This document shows positions 22,613-34,870 of a stretch of 64,000 bases of DNA, one piece after another. Numbering within the stretch: position 1 is the first letter of the stretch; each line of letters starts with the position of its first letter. The DNA is taken from the NCBI GenBank assembly GCA_035236585.1, contig CP141132.1, positions 21,055,945-21,119,944 on the forward strand, in the 5' to 3' direction. The position numbers and the translations under genes were made by a program. Source of the stretch: Warburgia ugandensis (Eukaryota; Streptophyta; Magnoliopsida; Canellales; Canellaceae). The notes beneath the pieces are model-generated. The model was not told the origin of the DNA and did no database searches. It saw only the letters and a list, made by a program, of their open reading frames with translations.

Positions 22613-23899
22613 TGTGACACCCAGGGTTTTTAAACACATTTTAAAGTTATTTTTCAAAAGTTTGGATCCTTGATATGATAATATCCTTCTGAAAAATAAA
22701 TAGTGGAAACACTTTACTTTTTAAAATACTTTTCCAAAATTTCAGGTGTCATATATTTCACAAAAGCTTAGATTTAACAGTGAAATGGACATTCACTTCT
22801 ACCAAAAATCCAATTGTCTCCTTTGTATTTCAGACATTTGCATTTAATGCATGAGATGCAATAGCCTGATAAAAATACTTAGGACTATACACTAAGGGCT
22901 AACAATATAAAAATATGTAGAGACTCGATCTTCACTTTAAAGAATTTTAAAGACATTGAAATTAAAATCAAGATTAACTCAAAATAAGACCAAAATCTAC
23001 TCCATGTAATAGTCCACAGTCCATATATATATATATATATATATTGAATGTATAAAAGTCCATATCATATTGTGAAATTTACAGTTTACATTTATATAAT
23101 CCAGAAGAGACACTAAACAAAATGTACTTCTACACATACATCAACAAAATTGGCTTGAGTAACTATAGGCTATGTCCACTCCTCCAAAATGCTACCACCA
23201 ATCCTAATCACTGCCTCATATTTGAGATATTGTGAATGAAAAATTTACAATATCTTAGCAAGCTATGCTTGTATAGGTGTTTAATACCACGTTTAATAGT
23301 TCTCATGATATTAAATGAAAATGAAATTTCATACTAGAATACATTTACAAGAACATAAGTCAGTCATAAACTTATTTCTATATATTATTTCATGAGATCA
23401 TAAATAAGTGGTGATGTCAATATAATCAAGTATTATGAAGAGGCATATATATCTAGATACAATTTAAGTGAAATTTTACAACAAATCCACACCAATGCCT
23501 TCTATGCTTTTTACAAAACTATCTCTTATTAGTAATAATGCATTTAAGAAGTCAAAATCTCATAAAACACTTAAATAAGTGTAAAATTTCAATAATTTGT
23601 AGGGATACCCTATATCACAGGGTCCCATGAGCACCTCAACCCCTTGTAATCTAGTCATGAAACACACAAGTTCAAAATCATAATAAACTCATAAAAATCA
23701 TAAATCATGATAACATGGGTCATCCCAATCATATATGAGTCCTCTCAATTTGGTCATGAGCACTTATATCATAAAATATCCTAGCATTGTCATGCCATAG
23801 AACACAATCATGCTTGTAACACTTGCTTCCTTTGAAATCACAATAGAAAATACATGAACCACTATGCATCCACAACCTACACCCAGTTCGTATGTGTGA
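22613..23899 (-). mobile_element. LTR A, sense 3' part (split by LTR B)
   Basis: It starts TGTGACACCCAGG, the left edge of a minus-orientation LTR. The sequence parallels the left part of the LTR at 53276-58612, including the AGTGGAAACAC region and the stem-loop at 23222-23256. It stops at LTR B and resumes at 26817. Confidence 0.65.
23222..23256 (-). repeat. Stem-loop inside LTR A
   Basis: TGAGATATTGTGAAT pairs with ATTTACAATATCTTA with one G-T pair and one end mismatch; AGCAAGCTATGC follows, as in the other copies. Confidence 0.6.
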
Positions 23900-23904
23900 T
23901 CACC
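23900..23904. repeat. Left target duplication of LTR B
   Basis: TCACC here and CCACC at 26812-26816 differ at one base. Confidence 0.5.
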
Positions 23905-26811
23905 TATGACAACCCGGATTTTCACATGCATTTTTAAATGAATAACTAATTTTTAATGTAGAGTCGAGCCCTGTTTGAAAAACATTGCAATGCAATAGAA
24001 GAATCTTTTCTTTTAAATTCATTTTGAAAATCCCGAGTGTCTTTTGCCTTCAAAATGAACAAAGTATTTCTTAAAACTAAGACAAACATATATGCATCCT
24101 AAGTCTATCTAGTCACAGCTCATAGCCCAATTGTAATAATTACATATACATATCCAAAGGATAGGTCATATACTTACATTCATACTTGTCTTTGTCTTTG
24201 TTCACTTAATTGTAGTACTAACATTTTTTGATGTTTCTTCTAATCTTGTTGGAGCTAATCTATAAAAATAATATATTGGATTGAGTAAGTGATTTGATAC
24301 TACTATTTTGAAAACACGGTATGCAACATGCATAATTTCAAGGGGGATTTTTTTAATAATAAAATCACGTATTCATTTTATATAAACATGGGTATTCATG
24401 CATAAATCACTCGCTTATTATATATTTTCAAGTAATGGAATTTTTCATCAAAATCCATCTATCACTAATATAATCATTACAAAAATATTAAAATAGTGAT
24501 CGATCAAACCGGATGATACTAGAATCTCAACCCAACGCTAGATATCATACACGTGGGTTTCTCAATGAACACATCAAGCAGACTAGTCACGAGTACTCAT
24601 TTAAGACTATCTCAATACACTATGTATGGTGATACTAAAATCCTAAATCATAGGGCCCACTATGCTCACGACCAGAACCTATTCTGAAATCGTGTGTCTC
24701 CGATATCTAGAGACCAACCACCATTGTGTCCATGGTCGACTGTGGATACATCTTGAAAAGGGTGCTGTGAACACCTCCAGTGGTAGTCCCAATACCACAG
24801 GAGTCGAAAAAGGGACAAGTGCCATTTTGGGCAATGATACCTACCACCTTTAGTGGTTAAAGACCAGGAGGCCAACCCCGTGCACAATCAATCTCTTAAC
24901 ATAGTTCCCACCAGGCTCAGTAGCTCGAAATATATATATATATATATATATAATCCAAATCTCAATCACCATAAATCATGCAATTTATGCAACCAGTTTC
25001 AAAGCATGCGAACAATGCATATATAAAACTGTCCATGAAAGATGTAAGCAATAGTATCAAGATCATGAATCACGAGAATAGTTCACATCCTCAAAATATT
25101 ATTTTTCAAATATTATTTCAAAAAGCATACTAATAGATTCAAGTATAAATCATTTTACATTTTGGAATGCATTTGAAAACTTAGTAGCATCAGACTACCT
25201 ATCTCGATGTCTCTTGAATTGCATATTTCTTCAATCGAATCCTAAATCATGTTTGTGAAGTCTTGAATATTATTTGATAATAAGAATTCAAGTATCATTT
25301 TCCATTCTCTATAGATCATCAATTACAAATTAATGGTTAGATCTATCCTTTAGGCTTTAAGATTATTGATTAGTGCATTTTCAAGCTAGATCTTACTTAT
25401 AGATCTAATATTTAATGGTTAGATTTCCTTCAATAACTTTTATGTCATCAAGATCTTGTAATTGAACAGTCAGATCTCACAGATCACCTATCCTAATGTT
25501 TAGATTGGAATCATATTTGATTTGAATCGTTGATCTACAATTCAAAGGTTGATATATGTAGTTTAAGGTTGATCCTAGAATATTGATCTCTTGATACATC
25601 CAATGGATCAATTTATGAGATCTGATCATGTTTGATCTTGTAGATTTATGCAATCTCTTTGGTTTTTAAGCTATGGTCACATTAAATAGTTCTCTGATCC
25701 TAAATTTTATTGTGTAATCAGGTCCGTGTCATCAAGACGAACACAACAGACCTTTAGGATTGTTAAATGGAGTTATATAGCCTTTTTAATTGCAGTTTTA
25801 GTGTTTCAGATCAAATAAACGATCTAGTTTTGATCTATAGATCTAGAACATGACAAGACAAGGTCTGCACATCATGGTTCCCAGGACATGCTTGCATCTC
25901 GGTTGAACCGAGACTGCACCCGTATGCCCATACGGCCGAAGGACACTCCAGAGCGAGTGTTCCAAATGTATGTTACGCATGTGCATCCCGGGTACCTGAT
26001 CAGGTAAACTGGATGAGGTGATCCAATCTAGACCATCCAATCATCCTAGTCCTTGATCAACGTCCAGGATGCCTCAGTGTTTCTAGTGTCTTAAGTTTTC
26101 TAGGGTTTTGGGGTCCCACCGATTCATTGGACAGCTTGGATCATCCATCGGAGCTGTCCTTACTAGGTTTCCAGACCAAATCCAATGGATCCATTTCACC
26201 GATGAATGCCCAGCTGATGATGACAGATCTAGCTTAGATCTAAAGAAAACTTGCTGGAAAAAGAGAAGAGTAGAGGGAAAGGGGTTACCTAGGTCAACCG
26301 AAGGAGGGGGAGGTCTGGGTTTTTCTTGGTGGTGCGAGGTCCTCATGCCGTCAAAACCCTTGCTCGCCGAAGAGAATAGAGAGAATGCCGGAGTGGAAGG
26401 AGAGGTAGAAGGGTGCGATGGGAGGAGTAGGGGGAGATTTATAAAAGTGAAGGGCGGTGCCGCCATTTTTCCCAATGTCACAGAGGCTAACCAGAGAAAT
26501 GGGGTCGGTGCAAATGTGAGTGATGCATTAGTGACGAGGTACTGACAAAGGGGGGTGTCATTATCAAAATGACCCCCTGCATTTTCTGATTATTTCCATA
26601 ATATTTATAAAATTACAAAAATGCCCTCCAATCTTCAAATGCTCATAACTTTGTCATTTGATCTCCATTTCCAACATTCTTTACATCACTGGATTCCATT
26701 TTTTGAGTACAATCTAATTATGGGGATATTTTCACCAACTTTGATTTCTATAAAATATCACTTTCAATATTCTGTTTTTTAAAATAGGACTTAAAAATTT
26801 AGGTCATTACG
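23905..26811 (-). mobile_element. Solo LTR B nested in LTR A
   Basis: Plus-strand ends are TATGACAACCCGG and TTTAGGTCATTACG. On the minus strand this is a diverged form of the LTR family at 19108 and 49291 (start TGTAATGACC, end ACCCGGGTCGTCACA); both terminal bases have drifted. The near-match 5 bp repeats and the continuation of LTR A on the far side support a nested solo LTR of about 2.9 kb. A (TA)n run lies at 24930-24952. A purine-rich, GC-richer section at 26100-26560 gives long frames on both strands that I judge non-coding. Confidence 0.65.
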
Positions 26812-26816
26812 CCACC
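26812..26816. repeat. Right target duplication of LTR B
   Basis: CCACC, against TCACC on the left. Confidence 0.5.
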
Positions 26817-26952
26817 GCCAATACTATAGCAAAGACACTCCATCTGCAGTGTATGAGAAGGTGTGGACCACTCCGATAGGGGCTGCTCATGATGCCTAGG
26901 CCAGAAAAATGCCTTTCATGGCTATATCAGCTATTTAAATTTCAAACAGGGT

Positions 26953-26969
26953 GGGGGGGGGGGGGGGGG
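26953..26969 (+). repeat. Homopolymer G17
   Basis: Seventeen G followed by AGGGGAGG. Such runs can form G-quadruplexes and are also prone to sequencing error. Confidence 0.85.
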
Positions 26970-28389
26970 AGGGGAGGTAGCCAACCCTACAAACATCCTA
27001 GCATAGTGTCCACTGGTCAAAGCTCCACCTAAAACAAATCCACAAAGAAACGAGTGATAAATGTAGCACCTATGTACCCAATGCGACTCATCAGTGGTAT
27101 ACTAACTATCCATGAAATCATACCGCATATAATAAATCCATGATATCACTCATGCATCACTTTAAATCATGTTATATTGCTAGATTTCATAATTTTTCTA
27201 TACTATGGATTAAGTCAAAACCATGAATCAATAAGAGACAATCATTTTAGTGTAATTCAAATGTTTCCAACAAACAATGATTCACTTGCATTTGATCAGG
27301 ATAAATAAACATGACAATCTCATAATCAATTTGAAATTTTGATCTAGATGAACTAGGATTCTTTTTAAAATCTAATTATGCAAAAAATAGTAGTAATGTT
27401 AGAACACCTACCTAGAGCCGTAGTTCTAAAAACAATAAAAACAATAGATCTCTACCTCTATCATACAAATCTAGGGAAACATACATTCAACTTCATCAAT
27501 TAACCCACATCAATTCATTGAATTTTAATTTTAATAGTTGGATGGTCCTCAATGCATCATCAAATTTGTAGATCATTCTAAATTGTACATTTGTCATGTC
27601 TAATTCCTTGAAAATCCATGTCCAAGTCCTTAATAGATGCTCTAATTGAGTCATCCAATCACAGATCTTCACTGATCTCAATTTGAATGGTTAGATTGAG
27701 CTTTAAAACTATAATTTACTGTGAATTTATTAAATTGACCATTATAATCATTAATAATAATATAATTGGCTGACCATAGTAACTGAAGAGCTAAAATCTC
27801 ACTTATTGTGCCTTTGATAAAAAATTCAAGAATGGAGGGTTTAATCACAAAATCTAAGTTTTAGGTTGATGATCAATGGTTTGATCATAGTATAAGATTA
27901 GATTGGTAACAGATCAGATGGTCCAATGTTAGATTTACGACTAGATCTAAATGGAAGTTTAGTTCGATAAGTGATCTAGATGCTAGGTGGCTAATCCATG
28001 GTTAGTTTATTACAAGGGGGTGGATCGATCACAAATCTAGCATTTGGTGATTGATTCATTGCTATATTGTGATGGGCGATAGGATTGGTCACTATTGTAA
28101 GTGATGGTGATGGATTGATGGTCAGGTCAAAATGAGAGGTCAGACCGACCATGGACTAATGCTAGTGACTAATCAACAATAGATCTTTGTAAAGAATTCA
28201 CATATCAGCCCTGTAGGTAGCTGAAGTCCATCACTTGCATGAGCCTGGCCGTCAAAAAGAAAAACTCAGCACACCAATTTTCGCTACAAACTAGGTGCTG
28301 GAGAAGATAGAGGGAGGGAGAGAGAACTCAAGTGAGCCAACCTACTTAGGCAAGCATGTTGGTTGGTTGCGCTAGTCAAGGAAAATAAA

Positions 28390-28390
<1 letters not shown>

Positions 28391-28472
<82 letters not shown>
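28391..28472. repeat. (GA)n microsatellite, about 41 units
   Basis: Uninterrupted GA dinucleotides. Frames of alternating Arg-Glu or Leu-Ser across it are artefacts. Confidence 0.95.
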
Positions 28473-28475
<3 letters not shown>

Positions 28476-29013
28476 CTGTCTGGCCCTAGTTCGATCTTCA
28501 GTGAAGGGAGAAATCAAGAGTGAGGTGTGGAAAAGGGGAAGAGGGAGAAGGGATTAGAGGTAATCGCTACTCGGTCGCTGCCTAGAACCAACCTGAAAGA
28601 GAGAAGAGAGAGGGGGAACACTGCTCAATTGTTGCTAGGATGGGCATTGCAAATCAGCTATGCTGTAGGTAGAAGAAAGCATGGAGGAGAAGGGAGATGG
28701 CGACTTGTGTCAGTGCAAAGTAGGGAAGGCAATGTTTTGGCTGCAACTTGCTGAAGAAGAAGAAGAAATTGGGGCGGAGGGTTTGTGCCAATCTAAGAGA
28801 TTGGAGGAAGGGGTTTTGTTGTCATCGATTGGAGAAGGGCAGTGGATGGGACGAGATGTCGTTATCAATTTCGACCCCCTTTTAAATTTATAAATTTTTT
28901 GGGTTGTTTGGCCTAATGTTCATTTTACGCAAACTTAGATTGGAATTGTCTAGTCGTGTACATTCAAAATTTTAATATACTAAGTCAAATTTTGAGTTTT
29001 CAAAGAGGTCATT

Positions 29014-30090
29014 GGAATTCAATTTTGATAGGATTCAATTCCTTATTCCATTCAAAATAAAAATGTAACAAAAGTACAAGAAAAGAAACCTAAAATTAAG
29101 GATTGGTACAAGTTGGCTATTCACATGGGGGTATTTTGGGTATCTTGATCCTCTTATTAAAATAGTAAAACCCAATGGAAAGCCCTTTCTTTCTTTCTTC
29201 TTCTTCTTCTTCATAACTAGGGCTCTATTGGCCAGACTCTAAAAAAACCTATAATAACCTTAAATTTTGTCACAAATATACTATTATTTGAATATAGTTT
29301 TTTATGGCTCAGAAACTTAAGAATGACACTCATTTGAATTAGGCGTCTTCTATAGAATGAAGGCCCGTGGTTAAGACCCATATGGTTTGGATGTTTAGGG
29401 AAGATAAAGGCCCAAATATAATTAGGACACCTTTTACTAAAAACTAATATTTCAATTAGGACAAACCAATAATGATAAATGGGTAAAGATGTTTTCTAGA
29501 AAGCGGCCATATACTTAACTTATGACTTAGCACCCAAGCAATCTAACATCTCCAATTAACAAAGTTGAATATGATAGTTTTTAATAGCTGGGAAGATGGG
29601 GAAAAATATCCTATGTAGAAGGCTAGGATTTAAGTTGGAAGTAGAGGAGTTTTAGGAGTGAACTACCTTGGGAAGCAAGGATACCAAATAGGACAGTATT
29701 ATAAGAGCTAGATTTCCTAGCCTAAACTAACTTGGTTGAAAATTGTCCAAGGGAGAGAGAAAGAAAGAGAGATAACATACTGGACATATTTGAGAAAATG
29801 GCATTGTCATTCTGTAGAGAAGATGAGTTGGAAGAATAAAAAAAGTAGATGTTTGTGGAAAAATTCCTTGGAGCAATGGATGTCACTGAGAATAAGTAGG
29901 TATGGATACTTTTGTGCTAATTAGGGAATTAGATTTTTGGTTGTAAACTACAGAGTGAAATCATTTCAAGGAAGTTGAGTTTATCCCATGGGAAGAATTT
30001 AGGATTGTCTTCTACATTACATACTTTTCTTTTTCACATTAGAAGATAGAAAGAGAAGAAGTTCATGAGTCTAGAATAAGGTGATATTAT
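29014..30090 (+). mobile_element. Decayed LTR-like DNA upstream of a gypsy gag
   Basis: Phrases near 29360-29440 (AGGCCC.. and AATTAGGACACC) resemble the body of the LTR family at 19108, for example near 20170-20270. There is a short CTT repeat at 29189-29212. No genes are visible; borders are not defined. Confidence 0.4.
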
Positions 30091-31030
30091 AGTGATCTAG
30101 TATGAGAATAAGTTTACTAGACTTAGCAGATTCACTCCCAATGTTTGCACAACTAATGAGGGAGCTGCTGAGAAGTTTTTCCATGGTTTGAATTATGGTT
30201 AGAGGAGTAAGTTTCTTAGTGTTCAGCCCACTACCATGGCTAAAGCAGTTGAGATGGATTCTATCTTTGAGAAGGATTATAAGTTGCCTTAGAAAGAGAA
30301 AAAAGAAAAGAATGTTAGCACTGGAAAATGATTTGGAAAAGAAAAGAGGCCCACGCAGTCTTCAAGGTCTCAATAGGCACTAGTTTAGCGACCACATGAA
30401 GGCATCTAGATCCGAACCATGCATTAGATGCAAGAAGTGCTAGAAACTACCCATAGAAGAAATTGGAAGGAGTGGCATAGAAGGATGCAATCCCCAAGAT
30501 TCAAGGATGAGTGTCTACTATCACCTAGGAGCAAGTAGAAGCATCAACTGCTATGGTGGAAGGTACACTTCTTATTTATACTAGACCTACCAAAGTTCTT
30601 TTTTATACATGTTCAACACATTCCTTTATATCCAATGATTTTACATTATATATGAATAGTCCAATCTAGAATACAGGGTTCTGTCTAGAGGTGATGCCTT
30701 TGTTTGAATAAGTCCACATGTGCATAGAAACACCTTCAGAATGTACCTATCATAGTTGAGGGAAGATAAATGGATGTTGACCTAATTCTCTTAAAGATGA
30801 TGGACTTTAATGTCATCCAAAGGATGGATTGGTTAGCTTTGCATTGGGTTACAATAGATTGCTATAAGAAGAAGGTCACCTTTTTTATTTTCTAGAAGAG
30901 GTGACATCTCTTTTCTAGGGAGGCATGACTTTACAAGAGCATGTGTCATTTCTGCTATGAAGGTAGCTAGACACATTGCAAAGTATGCTAGGGCTGTTTG
31001 GCCAAAGTTGAGATATTGAAAAGAAAGGAC
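30091..31030 (+). pseudogene. Ty3/gypsy gag end and protease relic
   Basis: Around 30120-30380 shifting frames read NEGAAEKFFHGLNYG and LSVQPTTMAKAVEMDSIFEK, the end of a gypsy gag core. A damaged Cys-rich stretch (CIRCKKC) follows near 30420. From about 30550 a retropepsin-like region reads TRPTKVLFYTCSTHSFISND, where the usual DTG/DTGA active site has become YTCST, then MDWLALHW-type text near 30830. Gag packages RNA and the protease matures the polyprotein; neither can work here. RT does not follow. From 31030 to 31190 the DNA is a purine-rich low-complexity run. Confidence 0.65.
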
Positions 31031-31589
31031 ATATTGTTAAGAAGAGAAAGAGAGAAAGATGTGGGAGATAGGGATAAAAGAAAGGAGAGAGAGAAAAAGG
31101 GAAAGAAAGAGAAGGAGAAATAGTAAGGAAGAAGGAGAATAAGGACAGAAGTAGAGGAGAAAAAAAAGATGGGAACATAGAATGCATCGCTACATTTGGA
31201 GTAGATAAGTAGCCCTATCCACCATTAGTTTTGGAGACAAATCTTACCCTTGTAGCATTGGATCATGGCTTGGGTGACTAGGACATTTGGGAAAAAACCA
31301 AAGAGGTAAGGGGAATGGATTCTACTTGGTTAGATTTTATGTTTTCCAAAATTAGTGCCTTTCTCATGGTTGTGTAATTTTTTACACATTTGTCTAATTG
31401 TACAAGGAAAGATCCGACTAGTTTTGAATTGCTTTCATGATGATTACACTTGTATTTTTATTTGAATAATCGTGTTAATAACTGACTATTGGAATGTGAT
31501 TCTTATCATGAAATAGCATATTGAGGTAATAATGATGATTCAAGATGTAAAAAGAAAAATCTGAGGGTAAACAAATACTTGCTTATTGT
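31031..31589. other. Purine-rich run, then unassigned DNA
   Basis: 31030-31165 is nearly all A and G. The rest has no recognisable gene and leads into the tandem array. Confidence 0.5.
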
Positions 31590-33350
31590 TTTAAATCATA
31601 TTTTGAGTGCAAAAAGCACTAATATGCAAAAATCTTGTAAGCATACCCACTAGTGTTGGGCATGTTTAATGGTCTTAGTAATTTTTGTTGGATATGAAAA
31701 TTGGTAGAGAATTTGTTGATGCAATAATAAAAATGCCTATAAAATTATTTGACAAATGCTGTCTGGAATCCATTCAAATCAGTTGAAAGACTGAGTGTAT
31801 ATAGGACTATTTGTGTAAAAATCTTATAGGCATACCCACGGTGTGGGGTTTGTTTAATAATCTCCTTGACTTTGATTGTATATGAAAGTTGGTAGAGATT
31901 TTTCAATAGAGTAACATAAATTCATGTAACATTATTTGACCATTGGATGTCTGGAAGCTATTCAAGTTAGTCAAAAGACTGGGAACATATAGAATTGTGG
32001 CATAGAAAACCTATAGGCATACCCACTGGTTTTGGACATGTTTAATGACCTTGTTGACCTCAATTGAATATGAAAATTGGTAGAGAGTTTTCATATAGTA
32101 ATACAATTTCCTCTAAAATAATTTGACAATTGAATTCTTAGAAACCATTCAAATTAGTGGAAAGATTGAATGTATACAAGACTGTTAGTGCAGAAATCCT
32201 ATAGGCATACCCATAGGTGTTGGATGCATTTAATGATCTTCTTGACTTCCATCGAATATGAAAATTTGTAAAGGGTTTTTCCTCTAGCAATAAAAAAATT
32301 CTTATAAAATTATTTGACAATTGGATGTCTAAAAGCCATTCAAATTAGCCTAAAGACTGCGTGCATACAGGACTACTAGTACAGATAACCTGTAGGCATT
32401 CCTGCTGGTGTTGGCAAGTTTAATGACCTTCTTGAATTTCATTTGATATGAAAATTACAAGAGAGTTTTTATATATAGTAATTCAAATTTCTATTAAATT
32501 ATTTGACAAGTGGATGTCTGGAATCCATTTAAATCAGTCAAAAGTCTAAGGGCATACATGATTGCTAGTGAAGAAAACCTGTAGGCATACCCACTAGTGT
32601 TGAACGTGTTTAACGAACCTTCCTAATCTCCATTGTATATGAAAACCGGTCATGATTTTTTCATATAGTAATAAGAATTCCTATAAAATTATTTGATAAA
32701 TACCTAGAAGCCATTCAAATCAATTGACATTTGAGTGTATACAAGACTATTAGCATAGAAATTCTATAAGCATGCCCACAACTGTTGGCATGTTTAATGA
32801 TCTTTCTAACTTTTGTGTGATATGAAAAATGGTAGACAATTAGTACATACAATAATATAGATTTATATAATAAAAAATTTTGATAGGCAGATTCTAGAAG
32901 CCATTCAAATTATTTGGAAGACTGAGTGCATACATGACTGCTAGTCCAGAAAACCTATCAGCATATCCACTGGTGTTGGGCATGTTTAATGACCTTCCTG
33001 ATCTCCATTAGATATGAAAATTGGTACACAGTTTTTTCATGCAGTATTATAAATTTCTATGAAATTATTAGACAATTGGATTTCCAGAAGCCTTTCAAAT
33101 TAGTCGAAAGACTTAGCGTATATAGGATTGTTAGTGCAGAGAATCTTCAAGCACACCCACTAGTGTTAGATATGTTTAATGACCTTCTTGACCTCTGTTG
33201 GATCTGAAGATTTGTATAAAACTTGGTAACATAGTAATACCAATGTCCATAAATTTATTTACAAGATATCTAAATCAAAATCAAAAGACTGAGTTCATGT
33301 CGAACTGCCGAAGCAAAAAACCTCCATGCCCACTAACTATATATGAGAGT
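31590..33350. repeat. Tandem array, about 188 bp x 9
   Basis: The anchor GCATACCCAC with variants recurs at about 31641, 31830, 32018, 32205, 32396, 32585, 32770, 32961 and 33151, and a decayed CATGCCCAC near 33330. Spacings are 185-191 bp. Each unit also holds GTTTAATGACCTTCTTGA, ATATGAAAATTGGTAGAGA, AAATTATTTGACAATTGG and AAGACTGAGTGCATACA-type blocks. Units are clearly diverged, so the array is not recent. It has no coding frame. It may be part of a long LTR whose end is the primer site at 34416. Confidence 0.9.
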
Positions 33351-34415
33351 GTTAGAACATCCTTCTAATACCTAATGCGTCATTGTTATCTGAAAATAAC
33401 TAGCTATTTTTAATTAGTCAATGATGTTTGGATGAGCCATTAACTAGACTACAAAATTTGATATTTGCTGCTTCCACTTTATGAATGGGACCCCGTAGTT
33501 GCTACGCTAGGGGTGGTAGTTGGTCACTGTCATTTTGAATTTCTGTACAAGGATAGATACCTAGCTCATAAGAGGATGTCTGGTTAGTGTAGTATCTTGT
33601 CTCCCCATAAGACTATGTAGTGTCTATGGTCAATTGTTGCTGATTCACTGCTACACGCATAGCCGACCTTCTACTTCTGTAAGTTTGGGCATAGTTTCTA
33701 TATTGGTCATCCTTAAGGATTAAGGACCAAATTGTGCATGGCTTCAGTGGTTTACTGTTGTCTAATTTTTAATCTGAGATCTGATGATTGATGAGTTTAC
33801 ATATGGATTCAATATGTGAATTATCATTTGATTTGCTAAGTATTATTCTGACATTTCAGCTTGGCTGTGAAGATTTTGACATAATCGAGGTTAATCAAAT
33901 GCATTCCTCTATACTCTCTTGCATACATGTACTTTTGCACATTTTGTCTAACTTAATAGATTCCTCCCAAGTAATTGTACTCACCCCCTTACAACAACAT
34001 TTCAAGAGAATTTTAAGGAAAATAAGAATAAGTCAAAGTTCAAAAGCAAGGAGGAAGAACCAGAATTTAGAGAAAGTATGAAGACTAGGAACTTAATTTT
34101 ACTTTCATGAATGATGATTTTCAATAATATTGTAATACATACTCTAATTTTAATTACAACTTAAAATAATTAGATGGTTGAGTTAGTTGCTCTAGGTTGT
34201 GACTGGTGGGATTTTAGATGTACTTAAAGTTATATATTTTCTGTGCGTTTGAACTTTTGAAATTAACACCTGAGATTGGAAATAGTGGTTTCGAGATTGA
34301 TTATATTATTGTATACATTTTAAAATAGTTTTCGAAAAATAAATTTTTGAAGGGGACATCTAATTTATTTTAAAATTTTCAAAAATATTATTTCAAAAAC
34401 TCAGGATGTTAGAGT
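33351..34415 (+). mobile_element. Probable LTR 3' part before a primer-binding site
   Basis: AT-rich DNA ending with TCAAAAACTCAGGATGTTAG just before a tRNA-Met type primer site. This is typical of gypsy LTR ends, but the LTR start was not found. The frame 33788-34081 matches nothing known. Confidence 0.4.
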
Positions 34416-34427
34416 TTGTATCAGAGC
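34416..34427 (+). other. Primer-binding site, initiator-Met tRNA type
   Basis: TTGTATCAGAGC matches TGGTATCAGAGC with one change and continues ATG-A, as in many plant gypsy elements. Confidence 0.65.
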
Positions 34428-34550
34428 ATGATTAGATTGCTCATAGCCAAACAACTAAGAAGAATTATAAAAAATAATAATTAGAAAGATGAGTCTTAGG
34501 TAAAAAAAAAATTAGGATTAAAAACTTACTAAATCATCTACTCAATATAG

Positions 34551-34870
34551 ATGCCATCTAGGAGATGTAGAGGACCTACTTAGTTGCCAATTAATGAGCC
34601 TTCCCTAGCTGAAGAACAAATAAATACATGTGTCCAAGGAGATAGAACAGGCAACATAGTCAAGCTTCTCCTTCACAAGATAAAGTAGAGATTAGAGGCT
34701 CGAGGGTAGAGAGGGTAAAAGTTTTAGCCCAAGAGAAAGTAGATACTTTGTTGGATCATATCAAGAAGATCAACCAAAGTTTTTGGGAGTAGGAGTTGAA
34801 GCAACAAAGATGTGGCCGTATGAGATCAAGAAGATCTTTAAGGCCATGAAGATTTAAGAGGATGTTGTTG
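34551..34870 (+). pseudogene. Ty3/gypsy gag start relic
   Basis: A start MPSRRCRGPT resembles the MPPRRGR-type gag N-terminus of plant gypsy elements. A stop follows, then NEPSLAEEQI and a charged stretch (VKVLAQEKVDTLLDHIKKIN). The similarity breaks off near 34870, before the gag core. Confidence 0.5.

Larger units (their letters stand above)
26817..29013 (-). mobile_element. LTR A, sense 5' part
   Basis: It continues LTR A: AGCCAACCCTACAAACATCC-type text near 26980 and the repeated GGTTAGATGG/GTAGATC phrases match the LTRs at 141-3430 and 53276-58612. Similarity fades after TTTCAAAGAGGTCATT near 29013, so the expected TGTAAT end is damaged. It contains a G run at 26953-26969 and a (GA)n microsatellite. 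Confidence 0.55.

Noticed and set aside
26083..26545. Overlapping frames of 132 and 145 codons on both strands
   Set aside because: They lie within LTR B in a GC-richer part and show no known domain; both strands being open is a base-composition effect.
28284..28557. Leu-Ser and Arg-Glu repeat proteins
   Set aside because: They are translations of the GA microsatellite; flanking text has no gene features.
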